Shown here piece after piece: positions 9,041 to 16,849 of a DNA stretch of 64,000 nt. A model generated the notes under the pieces. That model did not search any database, was not told where the DNA came from, and was given only the letters and a program-made list of their open reading frames with translations. The stretch lies in contig NZ_QWEI01000003.1 of the NCBI RefSeq assembly GCF_003515775.1, positions 248,001 through 312,000 of the forward strand, given 5' to 3'. Within the stretch, counting starts at the first letter, position 1, and each line of letters begins with the position of its first letter. This DNA comes from Ureibacillus yapensis. GTDB taxonomy: Bacteria; Bacillota; Bacilli; Bacillales_A; Planococcaceae. The position numbers and the translations under genes were made by a program.

Positions 9041-9640
9041 CCATTTCGGCGGAGTGTCCTTCGACCAATAAATATCGCCGAGCGAATGGTGGGCAACAAA
9101 ATTATCGTCTGCTGTATGGTAATGGAAATTATAATAGTACCCTTCTTGCGGTCTTTTTTCTGTTCTAACATGGAATCGGAGCAAATCTTCCCCGCTCATT
9201 CCATGGGAGATGTGAAAAATTTTTTCACTATATTGTCCGCTTGGTTGGCTTGAAAGGGCTAAATATTTGACTGATCCCTCATCCATTGAATTGAACGTTT
9301 GTTCAATCACTTCCTCCAATTTCGGATAAATTCTTTCTTCAAACTCGTCTCCAATCACCGGAGCAATTTTCGAACCGAATTTTATGTATGTCTGCTCTTT
9401 GGCTGCAGTAAGAAGTGAATCGTAGTTCGTTAACTCATCTGGCACCTCATTGGGGACATACTCATCAACAAGCACCGTTTCTTGTTCAGTCGATTCTCTT
9501 GCTAATATATTTCGATTTTGTGATCCATTATTTGATTGGCCGTTATCCAATACGTCCCAAATTTCATGGTTTGGTGTAATAAGCCCTAAAGTAAGCATTG
9601 CTACAGTAATAACTAATGTTTTTTGCAACCACTTTTTCAC
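9032..9640 (-). CDS. ypjP: YpjP-family protein
   Basis: A 202-residue protein matching the Bacillus YpjP family, normally next to thymidylate synthase and dfrA. It has an N-terminal hydrophobic signal/anchor (LVITVAMLTLGLITP), a Ser/Asn-rich linker, then a conserved extracytoplasmic domain (YIKFGSKIAPVIGDEFEE, YYNFHYHTADDNFVAHHSLGDIYWSKDTPPKW). Function is unknown. I start it at the GTG at 9640, seven bases after AGGTGA, rather than at the upstream GTG at 9649. It marks the conserved ypjP-thyA-dfrA backbone, now spread over 9.6 kb. Confidence 0.85.
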   Translation of the reverse strand: MKKWLQKTLVITVAMLTLGLITPNHEIWDVLDNGQSNNGSQNRNILARESTEQETVLVDEYVPNEVPDELTNYDSLLTAAKEQTYIKFGSKIAPVIGDEFEERIYPKLEEVIEQTFNSMDEGSVKYLALSSQPSGQYSEKIFHISHGMSGEDLLRFHVRTEKRPQEGYYYNFHYHTADDNFVAHHSLGDIYWSKDTPPKWLS

Positions 9641-9789
9641 GAAAATCACCTGCTATCCCCAACAAATTTGTTAAAACCTTCTATTATTTTAGACGAATGC
9701 GTCATTTAAAAGGTTTCACATTTTTCCATTTCATTGTACAATACTATTGTAAATAATGCGTGTCTTTTTGATAAGGGAGGTTTACAAAA

Positions 9790-9861
9790 ATGGAAATCGC
9801 AGTAGGATTTGGCTTACTATTATTATTAGGTTATTTAACTTCCATGTGTTTCACGGACTAA
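9790..9861 (+). CDS. 23-residue hydrophobic peptide
   Basis: The ATG is preceded by a strong AAGGGAGG site at about eight bases. The peptide is almost entirely hydrophobic (EIAVGFGLLLLLGYLTSM) and ends CFTD, and a clean terminator follows 40 bases later. A tiny transcription unit with strong translation signals is likely real; its role is unknown. Confidence 0.5.
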   Translation: MEIAVGFGLLLLLGYLTSMCFTD

Positions 9862-9902
9862 TTTCTATTATATTAAAGAGCTTTTCATTTTGTAAATTAG
9901 AC

Positions 9903-9933
9903 AAGGGGTACCCGAAAATTTCGGATACCCCTT
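9903..9933 (+). terminator. Terminator of the 23-residue peptide gene
   Basis: Fifteen-base arms AAGGGGTACCCGAAA / TTTCGGATACCCCTT with one mismatch, followed by a short T tract. Confidence 0.75.
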
Positions 9934-9984
9934 TAGCATTTCTTAGGTAATGTATAAATAAATATAGTCTCAACCCTATCATCA

Positions 9985-10175
9985 GGGGAATTTTATATTA
10001 ATGTTTTGATACATTGTTTAACCGCGGTAAAATCCCACTTATGCTTTCTAACTTAAGCAACGCAAACCCATCCTACTTTTGCGTCATTGCAAGCCTCTAC
10101 TTGCGCCAATGTGAATAAGTATCTTCAAAAACTTTCGCGAAACGCCAGATTTACTTATAAACTACCTTCGATCGC
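9985..10175. repeat. Candidate dispersed repeat or gene remnant
   Basis: A GC-richer segment in otherwise AT-rich intergenic DNA. On the minus strand one frame reads AQVEACNDAKVGWVCVA, then a stop, then VRKHKWDFTAVKQCIKTLI. A second frame reads KVFEDTYSHWRK before a stop. Peptide-like sense in two frames with no start or ribosome site suggests an element that recurs in related genomes and is annotated inconsistently; that recollection is unverified. Confidence 0.35.
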
Positions 10176-10284
10176 ATAAAATGATTATAACACTAAATGA
10201 TTGTAAAGTAAAATCGCTTTATACATAACACTATAACTCAGAATAAAAACATTTTTTACGGCTCATGATAAGATACGACTTATA

Positions 10285-10313
10285 TTGACACCAACCTATC
10301 AATATGCTATTCT
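10285..10313 (+). promoter_or_regulatory. Sigma-A promoter of the amino-acid ABC operon
   Basis: TTGACA at 10285-10290 and TATTCT at 10308-10313 with a 17-base spacer, 75 bases upstream of the binding-protein gene. Confidence 0.65.
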
Positions 10314-10387
10314 TTAACACGTTAGTAATTTAGCGAATGAAAGTGTTTTAAAAACTAAAAACAGTAAAGATCAAGGAGTAAAAGGTT

Positions 10388-11179
10388 ATGAAGCGTAAAT
10401 TTTCACTCGTATTTATTCTTGCAATGGTATTAACAATCCTTGCTGCTTGCGGGTCTGATGAGAGTTCGAATGGATCTGATGCAGGATCGGAAAAAGAGAC
10501 ATTAATCATCGGTATTGATGATAAATTTGCACCAATGGGATTCCGTGATGATAAAAACGAAATCGTTGGTTTTGATATTGACCTAGCGCGTGCTGCCGCA
10601 GAGGAAATGGGCATGGTTGCAGAGTTCCAACCAATTGACTGGTCTACAAAAGAATCAGAACTTAGCAGTGGCCGGATTGATTTAATCTGGAACGGCTATA
10701 CAATTACAGATGAGCGTAAAGAGAAAGTTCTATTTACTGAACCTTACTTGGAAAATGCGCAAGTTGTAATGACTTTAGCAGATTCTGACTTAACAGCTTT
10801 AGATGATTTAGCTGGAAAAGAAGTCGGCATTCAATCTTTATCATCTGCGCTGGATGCATTAAATTCACACCCAATCAGTAAAGAAGTATCCTTAAATGAA
10901 TATAAAGATAATGTATTGGCTTTAAGCGACTTGAAAGCTGGCCGTGTTGAAGCTGTAGTCATCGACAAAGTTGTTGGTGAATACTACATGACGCAGGAAC
11001 CTGATACGTTCAAAATCCTTGAAGAATCATTGGCGCCTGAGCAATATGGTGTTGGTGTTAAAAAAGGAAATGAAGCATTGCTTGAAGACTTGCAAGCTGC
11101 TTTGGATACGTTGAATGAAAATGGCAAAGGTGCCGAGATTTCAACAAAATGGTTCGGCGAAGATATCTTATTAAAATAA
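10388..11179 (+). CDS. Amino-acid ABC transporter substrate-binding lipoprotein
   Basis: A 263-residue family-3 solute-binding protein for polar amino acids. The lipoprotein signal ends in LTILAACGSD, so Cys20 is the lipidated residue. The mature part has the usual start of the binding lobe (LIIGIDDKFAPMGFRDDKNEIVGFDIDLA) and the ligand-pocket region ELSSGRIDLIWNGYTITDER. AGGAG precedes the ATG. It is the first gene of an SBP-permease-ATPase operon; a hairpin after it probably raises its level relative to the membrane parts. The specific amino acid cannot be deduced. Confidence 0.88.
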   Translation: MKRKFSLVFILAMVLTILAACGSDESSNGSDAGSEKETLIIGIDDKFAPMGFRDDKNEIVGFDIDLARAAAEEMGMVAEFQPIDWSTKESELSSGRIDLIWNGYTITDERKEKVLFTEPYLENAQVVMTLADSDLTALDDLAGKEVGIQSLSSALDALNSHPISKEVSLNEYKDNVLALSDLKAGRVEAVVIDKVVGEYYMTQEPDTFKILEESLAPEQYGVGVKKGNEALLEDLQAALDTLNENGKGAEISTKWFGEDILLK

Positions 11180-11192
11180 TGTGAACACCTTA

Positions 11193-11223
11193 TAAGAGTT
11201 TCCATGCAAATGGGAAACTCTTA
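11193..11223 (+). terminator. Partial terminator between binding protein and permease
   Basis: Arms TAAGAGTTTCC / GGAAACTCTTA followed by TCTTTTT. Its place inside the operon is typical of read-through hairpins that favour the binding protein. Confidence 0.7.
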
Positions 11224-11284
11224 TCTTTTTGAGGAGAAGAGTTAAGAAAACTCTATAAATTCATTCGATTTGGAGGAACAAAGG

Positions 11285-11941
11285 ATGGTTGAATATTGGA
11301 ATTCTATTATTTGGCCTATGCTGGAAGGCGCACAGATGACGGTGCTGCTCTTCTTCATTGCCATCATAATTTCCATTCCACTCGGTTTCTTGCTGACTTT
11401 GGCTGTAAAAAGCAGCTTCAAACCGTTATCATGGCTTGCACAGACCTATATTATCGTGATGCGGGGCACCCCGCTCTTATTGCAACTTTTACTAATCTGT
11501 TTTGGGTTGCCGATGCTTCCTATCGTAGGGGAATATTTAGTATTTGATCGTTTTGTCGCTGCATGTATCGGGTTTATATTGAACTATGCTGCTTATTTTG
11601 CGGAAATTTTCCGTGGGGGCTTATTGGCAATCGATAAAGGCCAATATGAAGCGGCACAAGTATTGGGCCTATCAAAATTGCAAACAACAACGCGCGTCAT
11701 ACTGCCGCAGATGTTCCGAGTTGCATTGCCGGCGGTATCCAACGAATCAATCACGCTGATTAAAGATACTGCCCTTCTATATGCAGTGGCGGTACCTGAA
11801 CTATTGCACTTTGCTCAAACAGCGGTAAACCGCGATTTCACAATCGTTCCATACTTTATCGCCGGGGTAATTTATTTGATTATGACTTTAATTTTATCCC
11901 TATTCTTTAAATGGCTGGAACGTCGATACAAATTTGAATAG
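11285..11941 (+). CDS. Amino-acid ABC transporter permease
   Basis: A 218-residue HisM/GlnP-type permease with about five membrane helices. It carries the ATPase-docking EAA loop ([22 protein letters not shown]) and the typical first cytoplasmic segment [12 protein letters not shown] start it at the ATG at 11285, seven bases after GGAGGA, instead of the TTG at 11270, which lies upstream of that site. The ATPase gene follows 13 bases later. Confidence 0.9.
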   Translation: MVEYWNSIIWPMLEGAQMTVLLFFIAIIISIPLGFLLTLAVKSSFKPLSWLAQTYIIVMRGTPLLLQLLLICFGLPMLPIVGEYLVFDRFVAACIGFILNYAAYFAEIFRGGLLAIDKGQYEAAQVLGLSKLQTTTRVILPQMFRVALPAVSNESITLIKDTALLYAVAVPELLHFAQTAVNRDFTIVPYFIAGVIYLIMTLILSLFFKWLERRYKFE

Positions 11942-11954
11942 AGGTGAAACAAGA

Positions 11955-12701
11955 ATGGCACTAATCGAAGTGACGGGTTTAAAAAAATCCTTTGGAACGA
12001 ATGAAGTGTTAAAGCAAATTTCTTTTTCAATGAATAAAAATGAAGTGGTGGCAATCATCGGCCCTTCAGGATCCGGCAAAAGTACTCTTTTAAGAAGCTT
12101 AGTCAACCTAGAGCAAATCGATGGCGGCAGCGTACAAATAGACAATGATTTTCTTGTGAAAGATGGCGTTTATGCAAAACCTGCCGAAATTAAAGAAGTA
12201 ACAAGCAAAATGGGCATGGTGTTCCAGCATTTTAATTTGTTTCCCCATTTGACGGTCAAACAAAATCTCGAAATGGCACCTTCCTTGCGTAAAACGGAAT
12301 CTGCGTCGGAAATCGAAAAACGGTCAAAAGATTTATTGCAAAAGGTAGGTTTATCGGAGAAAGCAAATGCTTACCCATCCAATTTATCCGGTGGTCAAAA
12401 ACAGCGTGTGGCCATTGCCCGTGCCTTGATGTTGAACCCGGACATTTTACTGTTTGATGAACCTACTTCTGCTCTAGATCCTGAGTTAACAGGCGAAGTA
12501 TTGAAAGTGATGAAAGATTTAGCTGAAGAAAGTATGACGATGATTGTCGTAACACATGAAATGGGCTTTGCACGCGAAGTGGCCGATCGAGTGGTCTTCA
12601 TGGATGGCGGGGAAATTATCGAATCAAACAATCCGAGTGAATTTTTCTCAAATCCACAACATGATCGAACGAAATTATTTTTACAGAAGAACTTGAAATA
12701 G
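11955..12701 (+). CDS. Amino-acid ABC transporter ATP-binding protein
   Basis: A 248-residue GlnQ-type ATPase that energises the permease encoded upstream. Walker A is GPSGSGKST, the Q-loop segment is [11 protein letters not shown], the signature is LSGGQKQR, Walker B is [12 protein letters not shown], and the H-loop is VVTHEMGFA. The ATG at 11955 follows AGAGGTGA at good spacing; an upstream TTG at 11934 would overlap the permease end and has no site. It ends in a terminator at 12743. Confidence 0.93.
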   Translation: MALIEVTGLKKSFGTNEVLKQISFSMNKNEVVAIIGPSGSGKSTLLRSLVNLEQIDGGSVQIDNDFLVKDGVYAKPAEIKEVTSKMGMVFQHFNLFPHLTVKQNLEMAPSLRKTESASEIEKRSKDLLQKVGLSEKANAYPSNLSGGQKQRVAIARALMLNPDILLFDEPTSALDPELTGEVLKVMKDLAEESMTMIVVTHEMGFAREVADRVVFMDGGEIIESNNPSEFFSNPQHDRTKLFLQKNLK

Positions 12702-12742
12702 GCTAAGCTAGTCGGGGAGAAATCCTGGCAGAACGAAATTGA

Positions 12743-12768
12743 AAGGGATGCGATTGACCGCATCCCTT
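12743..12768 (+). terminator. Terminator of the amino-acid ABC operon
   Basis: Arms AAGGGATGCG / CGCATCCCTT followed by eight T residues. Its right arm touches the end of the opposing ypiP gene. Confidence 0.85.
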
Positions 12769-13555
12769 ATTTTTTTTCAATAAAACCGTAATGAAATTTT
12801 GCTGTAAGCCGATGCTCTCTTTGAAATCTGAAGTTTTCAAATAATTCAGAACGAAAATGTGCTTTAAACACCACGCGTTTTTTGGCTACTCTTAATGCTT
12901 CTGTTACCCATTCTTTTGTAAGTTGGTGATGGCTTCCCGCTTCCCGCAGTGCTTCAAAGTTGTTGGATTCCTCGATAATCTCTTCAAACATCGGGTCCAT
13001 ATAGACTACATCAAATGAACCCGTTTCCTGCGTTTTTAAAAACGTAATCGCTTCACAGTTGACCACTTTGATTTGGCGCATACAGCTTGTTAATGGCAGT
13101 TCTGCTGTATCATAAGAGGCCATGCCTTTTTTAACGATAAAGGCAACATTTGGATCATCTTCAAGTCCGACAACTTTTCCGTTTTTCCCGACTCTATATG
13201 CAGCAAGCATTGTATCCGACCCCATTCCCAAAGTGCAATCCAAGAAAGAATCACCTTGCTCAAGATTGCATGCCTCCAAAAGAGGGTCGTGTTCCCCTCT
13301 TGCCACACGTTTTAAACGAAAAGCGGCTGTGTTGGGATGAAAAAAGAAAGGCACCGCAGCACCTTTCGGGTAATACTCATAACGGTTCTTCCCGGCAACA
13401 ATGACGTTAGCGTTTAAAAGTTCGCTGATTTTCACAACAGACCTTTTTTTTCGGGGTTCAAATTCTATATTTAACTCCCTGCATGCTTCTTGAGCAAGCT
13501 TCATTGACAAGCCATCAGGTCTCCCTGCTGTCGTGACAACTGTTACGCCTCGCAT
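12767..13555 (-). CDS. ypiP: YpiP-like SAM-dependent methyltransferase
   Basis: A 262-residue class I methyltransferase related to RsmJ-type rRNA methylases. It has motif I LDCTLGMGSDT and the catalytic-region motif VYMDPMFEE. The N-terminal 90 residues, with TTAGRPDGLSMKLA, form a separate small domain. The substrate is unproven; an RNA guanine is inferred from the DPMF motif. It overlaps the end of brxA by 13 bases, so the two are co-transcribed, and brxA-ypiP order matches the remembered B. subtilis neighbourhood. Confidence 0.8.
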   Translation of the reverse strand: MRGVTVVTTAGRPDGLSMKLAQEACRELNIEFEPRKKRSVVKISELLNANVIVAGKNRYEYYPKGAAVPFFFHPNTAAFRLKRVARGEHDPLLEACNLEQGDSFLDCTLGMGSDTMLAAYRVGKNGKVVGLEDDPNVAFIVKKGMASYDTAELPLTSCMRQIKVVNCEAITFLKTQETGSFDVVYMDPMFEEIIEESNNFEALREAGSHHQLTKEWVTEALRVAKKRVVFKAHFRSELFENFRFQREHRLTAKFHYGFIEKK

Positions 13556-13974
13556 GCTTGCTTTAAAACACCCGTTAAATGTTCAGTTATTTGTTCAACT
13601 GGATATCCTTCTATCTGATCACGAGGAATGAAGTACTCCAATTGACCATCTTTTAAGATAGCAATCGATGGTGAACTTGGCGGGATTTCTTCAAAGAATC
13701 CGCGCATTGCAGCAGTTGCTTCACGATCTTGCCCCGCAAATACAGTCACCATGTGATCTGGCTTTACTTCTTCAATCGCTTGGCGAGCGGCTGGACGTGC
13801 CAACCCGGCTGCACAGCCACAAACAGAATTAATCACAACAAGCGAAACGCCTTTTGCTGTAGCCATAAATTCATTTACTTCCTCCGGGTTTGTTAATTCA
13901 GTAAACCCGGCATCCACCAACTCTTGGCGCATTGGTTTTACAATGCCTTTCATATATTCATCATATGCGTTCAT
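13543..13974 (-). CDS. brxA: Bacilliredoxin BrxA/YphP
   Basis: A 143-residue thioredoxin-like protein of the YphP/BrxA family, which removes bacillithiol from S-bacillithiolated proteins. The active-site CxC is Cys52-Gly-Cys54 in NSVCGCAAG, with flanking signatures LARPAARQA and VFAGQDREATAAMRGFF. Length and motifs match B. subtilis BrxA. It implies the cell makes bacillithiol. A sigma-A promoter lies about 40 bases upstream. Confidence 0.95.
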   Translation of the reverse strand: MNAYDEYMKGIVKPMRQELVDAGFTELTNPEEVNEFMATAKGVSLVVINSVCGCAAGLARPAARQAIEEVKPDHMVTVFAGQDREATAAMRGFFEEIPPSSPSIAILKDGQLEYFIPRDQIEGYPVEQITEHLTGVLKQACEA

Positions 13975-14009
13975 GTACTCTACCTCTTTCGTTTATATTC
14001 ACACTCTTT

Positions 14010-14039
14010 ATTATAGCAATACCTGAACTGTATTTACAA
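14010..14039 (-). promoter_or_regulatory. Probable sigma-A promoter of brxA-ypiP
   Basis: On the minus strand, TTGTAA (14039-14034) and TATAAT (14015-14010) with an 18-base spacer, 36 bases before the brxA start. Confidence 0.5.
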
Positions 14040-14126
14040 AAAACTAGACTTTCGACTCTTCTTCATGCGGTACAATTTTATTAGAAGGAAATATTGACCT
14101 AAAAATGAAGCTAAATTTAATTTTTA

Positions 14127-14282
14127 CGGTGCGAAGCTTTTCGAAAAACTAGCCTTTTCTTGTGCAATATATCCTTTGTATTGGACAGCTTTCCTTCTAA
14201 CTTTCAGCTTTCTGTCCAATAACTCCCTCGTATTAGTCAGTTTTTGCTCTAACCCTTCCGTTAAGTAGATTCCTCCAAAATT
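14127..14282. repeat. Degenerate 52-bp tandem repeat, copy A (about three units)
   Basis: Units start near 14127, 14179 and 14231, exactly 52 bases apart. The best unit opens with TATTGGACAGCTTTCC and contains CTGTCCAATAACT; the latter complements the former, so a unit is also a loose palindrome. The same pattern recurs at 45115-45271. Confidence 0.6.
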
Positions 14283-14283
14283 A

Positions 14284-14336
14284 AAAGAGGGTGATTTCAA
14301 AAACTCGCAGGATACGAGCTTTTGAACCCCCTCTTT
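14284..14336 (-). terminator. Terminator of the GH3 glycosidase gene
   Basis: Long imperfect hairpin with outer arms AAAGAGGG / CCCTCTTT and inner CTCG / CGAG, ending in T residues on the minus strand. Confidence 0.7.
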
Positions 14337-14349
14337 GATTACCGGTTAA

Positions 14350-16527
14350 TTATTCCTCCCCTTTCCCTTTGATGATGATTTTTTTGCCCTTAGGGTAAGA
14401 AAGACCAAACCCATATTTATAAGCGTCTTTTGATTTATTGACATATGCGTACGCTGGGTCTTCCTGCGGTGCAAAGCTTGGTACATCTCCTACTTCATTG
14501 TCCACCGCTTTCATGCTGGCTGGAAGAGCGAATGGCAATTTACCCGCAGGATTGAATTCTCCACGAATAACATCCACAACCGCTTCAGCCTTCGTTCCAA
14601 AAGTAGCGATGACAGCAGCCGCATTCGGTTCGATTTTATCCAGTACCCATGGACTTGTCATATTCACCGCTGTAATGGTTGGAACCGTCTTTTGAATTTC
14701 TACAATGCGGTCAACATTCGCAATGCCTGTTTCAGGACCAACCGTGATTCGTGGGTTGTTATCCCAGTTGGATTGTACCGGTTTAACATAAATGTATGCA
14801 TGTGTTGCTTCATTCAAATCACTCGTAATTTGGATGGAAGGGTCTTGTTTTTTAATCGCTTCGATCAAGCCTTTAGAATTAACATCCTCCTTCCCGCTTG
14901 GGAACATTTCAACATACAATTTAACATTCTTGATTTGGGCATCTTTTAAAGGCAATACATTCTGATCATTTCTTAATAAAACAACGGACTTCAAGTGGGC
15001 TTCATACGCCAGTTCGTCTACAGCCGGATTATCCACTACTTTCAGTGCATGCTGTGCATCCACATAAGGATCTTCGAATAACCCCAAATTCATCATTTCA
15101 GTTAGTAAAAATGTTACGGATTCGTTCACCGCTTCTTCTTTCAAAAGACCTTGCCGAACCGCTTTGACAATCAGTTCAGGTTCTGAGGAGCCCGAAATGA
15201 TATCAGTTCCCGCATTAATGGCCTTTGCAAACTTTTGCTCAGGCGTTAATTTTTCCGCGCCCCATGCATTGTTACCAACCGCTCCGGTATCGGAGTTAAC
15301 ATACCCCTTAAAGCCAAGCTCTGTGCGCAAGAAACCATCCAAAATGGCATCATTCAGCGCAAATCCAACTTCTTCAAATTGCTGGTCGTCACTGTACCAC
15401 TTCAATCCTTGGTCGGCGCTATCATTGCTTGGGTAGGCATAATAAGGCATGATGGATGAAACATTTGCCTTGATTGCAGCTTCAAATGGAGGAATATGAT
15501 AGTTGAGCAAACTGCCTTCTGTCGGGTAAGGGTTGAATTTCCCTTCTACAAAGTGAGGATCTAACCCGTTATCCCGTGCTCCTCCTCCCGGGAAGTGTTT
15601 CACCGTAATAGCAACACTTTCTTCATTAAGCTTCTCGCCTTGGAAGCCTTTAATTACATTGTAAATCATTTCAGAAGCTACTTTCGGATTTTCGCCAAAT
15701 GTATCCTCTATTCTAGCCCAAAGCGGATCGGTAGCTATATCTGCCGTATAGCCATAGACCTTTCGAATACCTGCCTCTCTCCATTCCTTGGCAGCGATTT
15801 CACTGAACTCTTTTACAGCTTCCGTATCGCCGGCTGCCGCAAATCCAAGCGGACCTGGCCAAAATGAATGCTGGCCTTCACTTGCGGATATATTCGTATA
15901 ATCCGTGGAAGCATGGTTTCTTGGATTGGACGTGACGACAACCGGAATCCCCAATCTTGATGCTTCCCCCAATTCCTGTAATTGATTGGTATACTTGGCG
16001 ATCACGTCAACAGTAGGCGTTTGACGGAAAATCACATAGCGCATATTCTTTCCAACAATCATAGGGTCATCTTTTTTCACATACTTGCCGTCTGCTGGAT
16101 CGGCAATTGGAACATGTGTGTTAATGACCATTAACCCGGCCTTTTCCTCCAGGGACATTTTGGATACTAAATCGGCTACTCGTTTCGAAACAGGATTTCT
16201 CCAATCCTCGTAAGCATCCAATTTTTTATTGCCATTTAAATCTTTAAACTTTTTCCCATTAACTTTAAGCACCCCTTTTTTGGCTGCTTCAATTTCCGGT
16301 TGTCCTGTTTTGGAGTTCGCTGCTACGCGATATGTTTCAACGTCCGTACCCGAACTGCCGGGATTTGTGTTTTTGGTTGGATCAACGTAGCCTAATCCTT
16401 CACTACTGTTTGCGGCGATCGACGGTACTGCAACTGTTGCCGCTATCGATAAGGCAAACATACTCGTCATTGCTTTTTTTGTTTTTTTATTTTTCCTAAG
16501 TTTTCTTAAGATTGAACCCACGCTCAT
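14350..16527 (-). CDS. Secreted glycoside hydrolase family 3 protein
   Basis: A 725-residue GH3 enzyme (beta-glucosidase/beta-xylosidase class) with an N-terminal export signal (basic start, then SMFALSIAATVAVPSIAA). The GH3 barrel shows KHFPGGGARDNGLDPH and the nucleophile region GFKGYVNSDTGAVG, where Asp in SD is the expected nucleophile. The second alpha/beta domain follows from about residue 500 (SVVLLRNDQNVLPL). No S-layer or carbohydrate-binding module is seen. The start follows GGAGAAGGGGAG. A cre-like site upstream and the neighbouring uronate genes suggest use of plant polysaccharide oligomers; the sugar specificity is not evident. Confidence 0.85.
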   Translation of the reverse strand: MSVGSILRKLRKNKKTKKAMTSMFALSIAATVAVPSIAANSSEGLGYVDPTKNTNPGSSGTDVETYRVAANSKTGQPEIEAAKKGVLKVNGKKFKDLNGNKKLDAYEDWRNPVSKRVADLVSKMSLEEKAGLMVINTHVPIADPADGKYVKKDDPMIVGKNMRYVIFRQTPTVDVIAKYTNQLQELGEASRLGIPVVVTSNPRNHASTDYTNISASEGQHSFWPGPLGFAAAGDTEAVKEFSEIAAKEWREAGIRKVYGYTADIATDPLWARIEDTFGENPKVASEMIYNVIKGFQGEKLNEESVAITVKHFPGGGARDNGLDPHFVEGKFNPYPTEGSLLNYHIPPFEAAIKANVSSIMPYYAYPSNDSADQGLKWYSDDQQFEEVGFALNDAILDGFLRTELGFKGYVNSDTGAVGNNAWGAEKLTPEQKFAKAINAGTDIISGSSEPELIVKAVRQGLLKEEAVNESVTFLLTEMMNLGLFEDPYVDAQHALKVVDNPAVDELAYEAHLKSVVLLRNDQNVLPLKDAQIKNVKLYVEMFPSGKEDVNSKGLIEAIKKQDPSIQITSDLNEATHAYIYVKPVQSNWDNNPRITVGPETGIANVDRIVEIQKTVPTITAVNMTSPWVLDKIEPNAAAVIATFGTKAEAVVDVIRGEFNPAGKLPFALPASMKAVDNEVGDVPSFAPQEDPAYAYVNKSKDAYKYGFGLSYPKGKKIIIKGKGEE

Positions 16528-16687
16528 CTCCCCTTCTCCATGTCATTCATACTTTTGGTTGGCACGTAAATTTTAAGATTTACCTTGCTGCATTAAATTA
16601 AGCTATGAACTTTGAAGTGGTATTCAATTGTTGAAATAAATCCAATCACACTCCCTTGCAAGTTGGTGGCAGATGTTATTTTCATGA

Positions 16688-16701
16688 AGAAAGCGCTTAC
16701 T
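16688..16701 (-). promoter_or_regulatory. Candidate cre (CcpA) site upstream of the GH3 gene
   Basis: Minus-strand AGTAAGCGCTTTCT agrees with the cre pattern TGTAAGCGCTTTCA at 12 of 14 positions. It lies about 160 bases upstream of the glycosidase start. The rest of 16528-16800 holds no other recognised feature. Confidence 0.5.
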
Positions 16702-16800
16702 CTTACAAAAATTTTATAGTAGATTGATGGTTTTCAATAGTCGTTTTTTTTAGGTGTTTTAGTGATTTTTTTAGGTCTTTCCAAAAAGTCCAAACCCATA

Positions 16801-16836
16801 AAAAATCCATCCTTCAATAGACACTAAAGGATGGAT
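16801..16836 (-). terminator. Terminator of uxaC
   Basis: Arms ATCCATCCTT / AAGGATGGAT with a T run on the minus strand, 14 bases after the uxaC stop. Confidence 0.85.
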
Positions 16837-16849
16837 GATTAATATCCGA

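Noticed and set aside
14350-16527. GH3 protein considered as NagZ-type beta-N-acetylglucosaminidase
   Set aside because: The NagZ catalytic D/H motif (SDDLxMxA/I with KHFPGHGDT) is not present; KHFPGGG and NSDTGAVG point to the glucosidase/xylosidase side.
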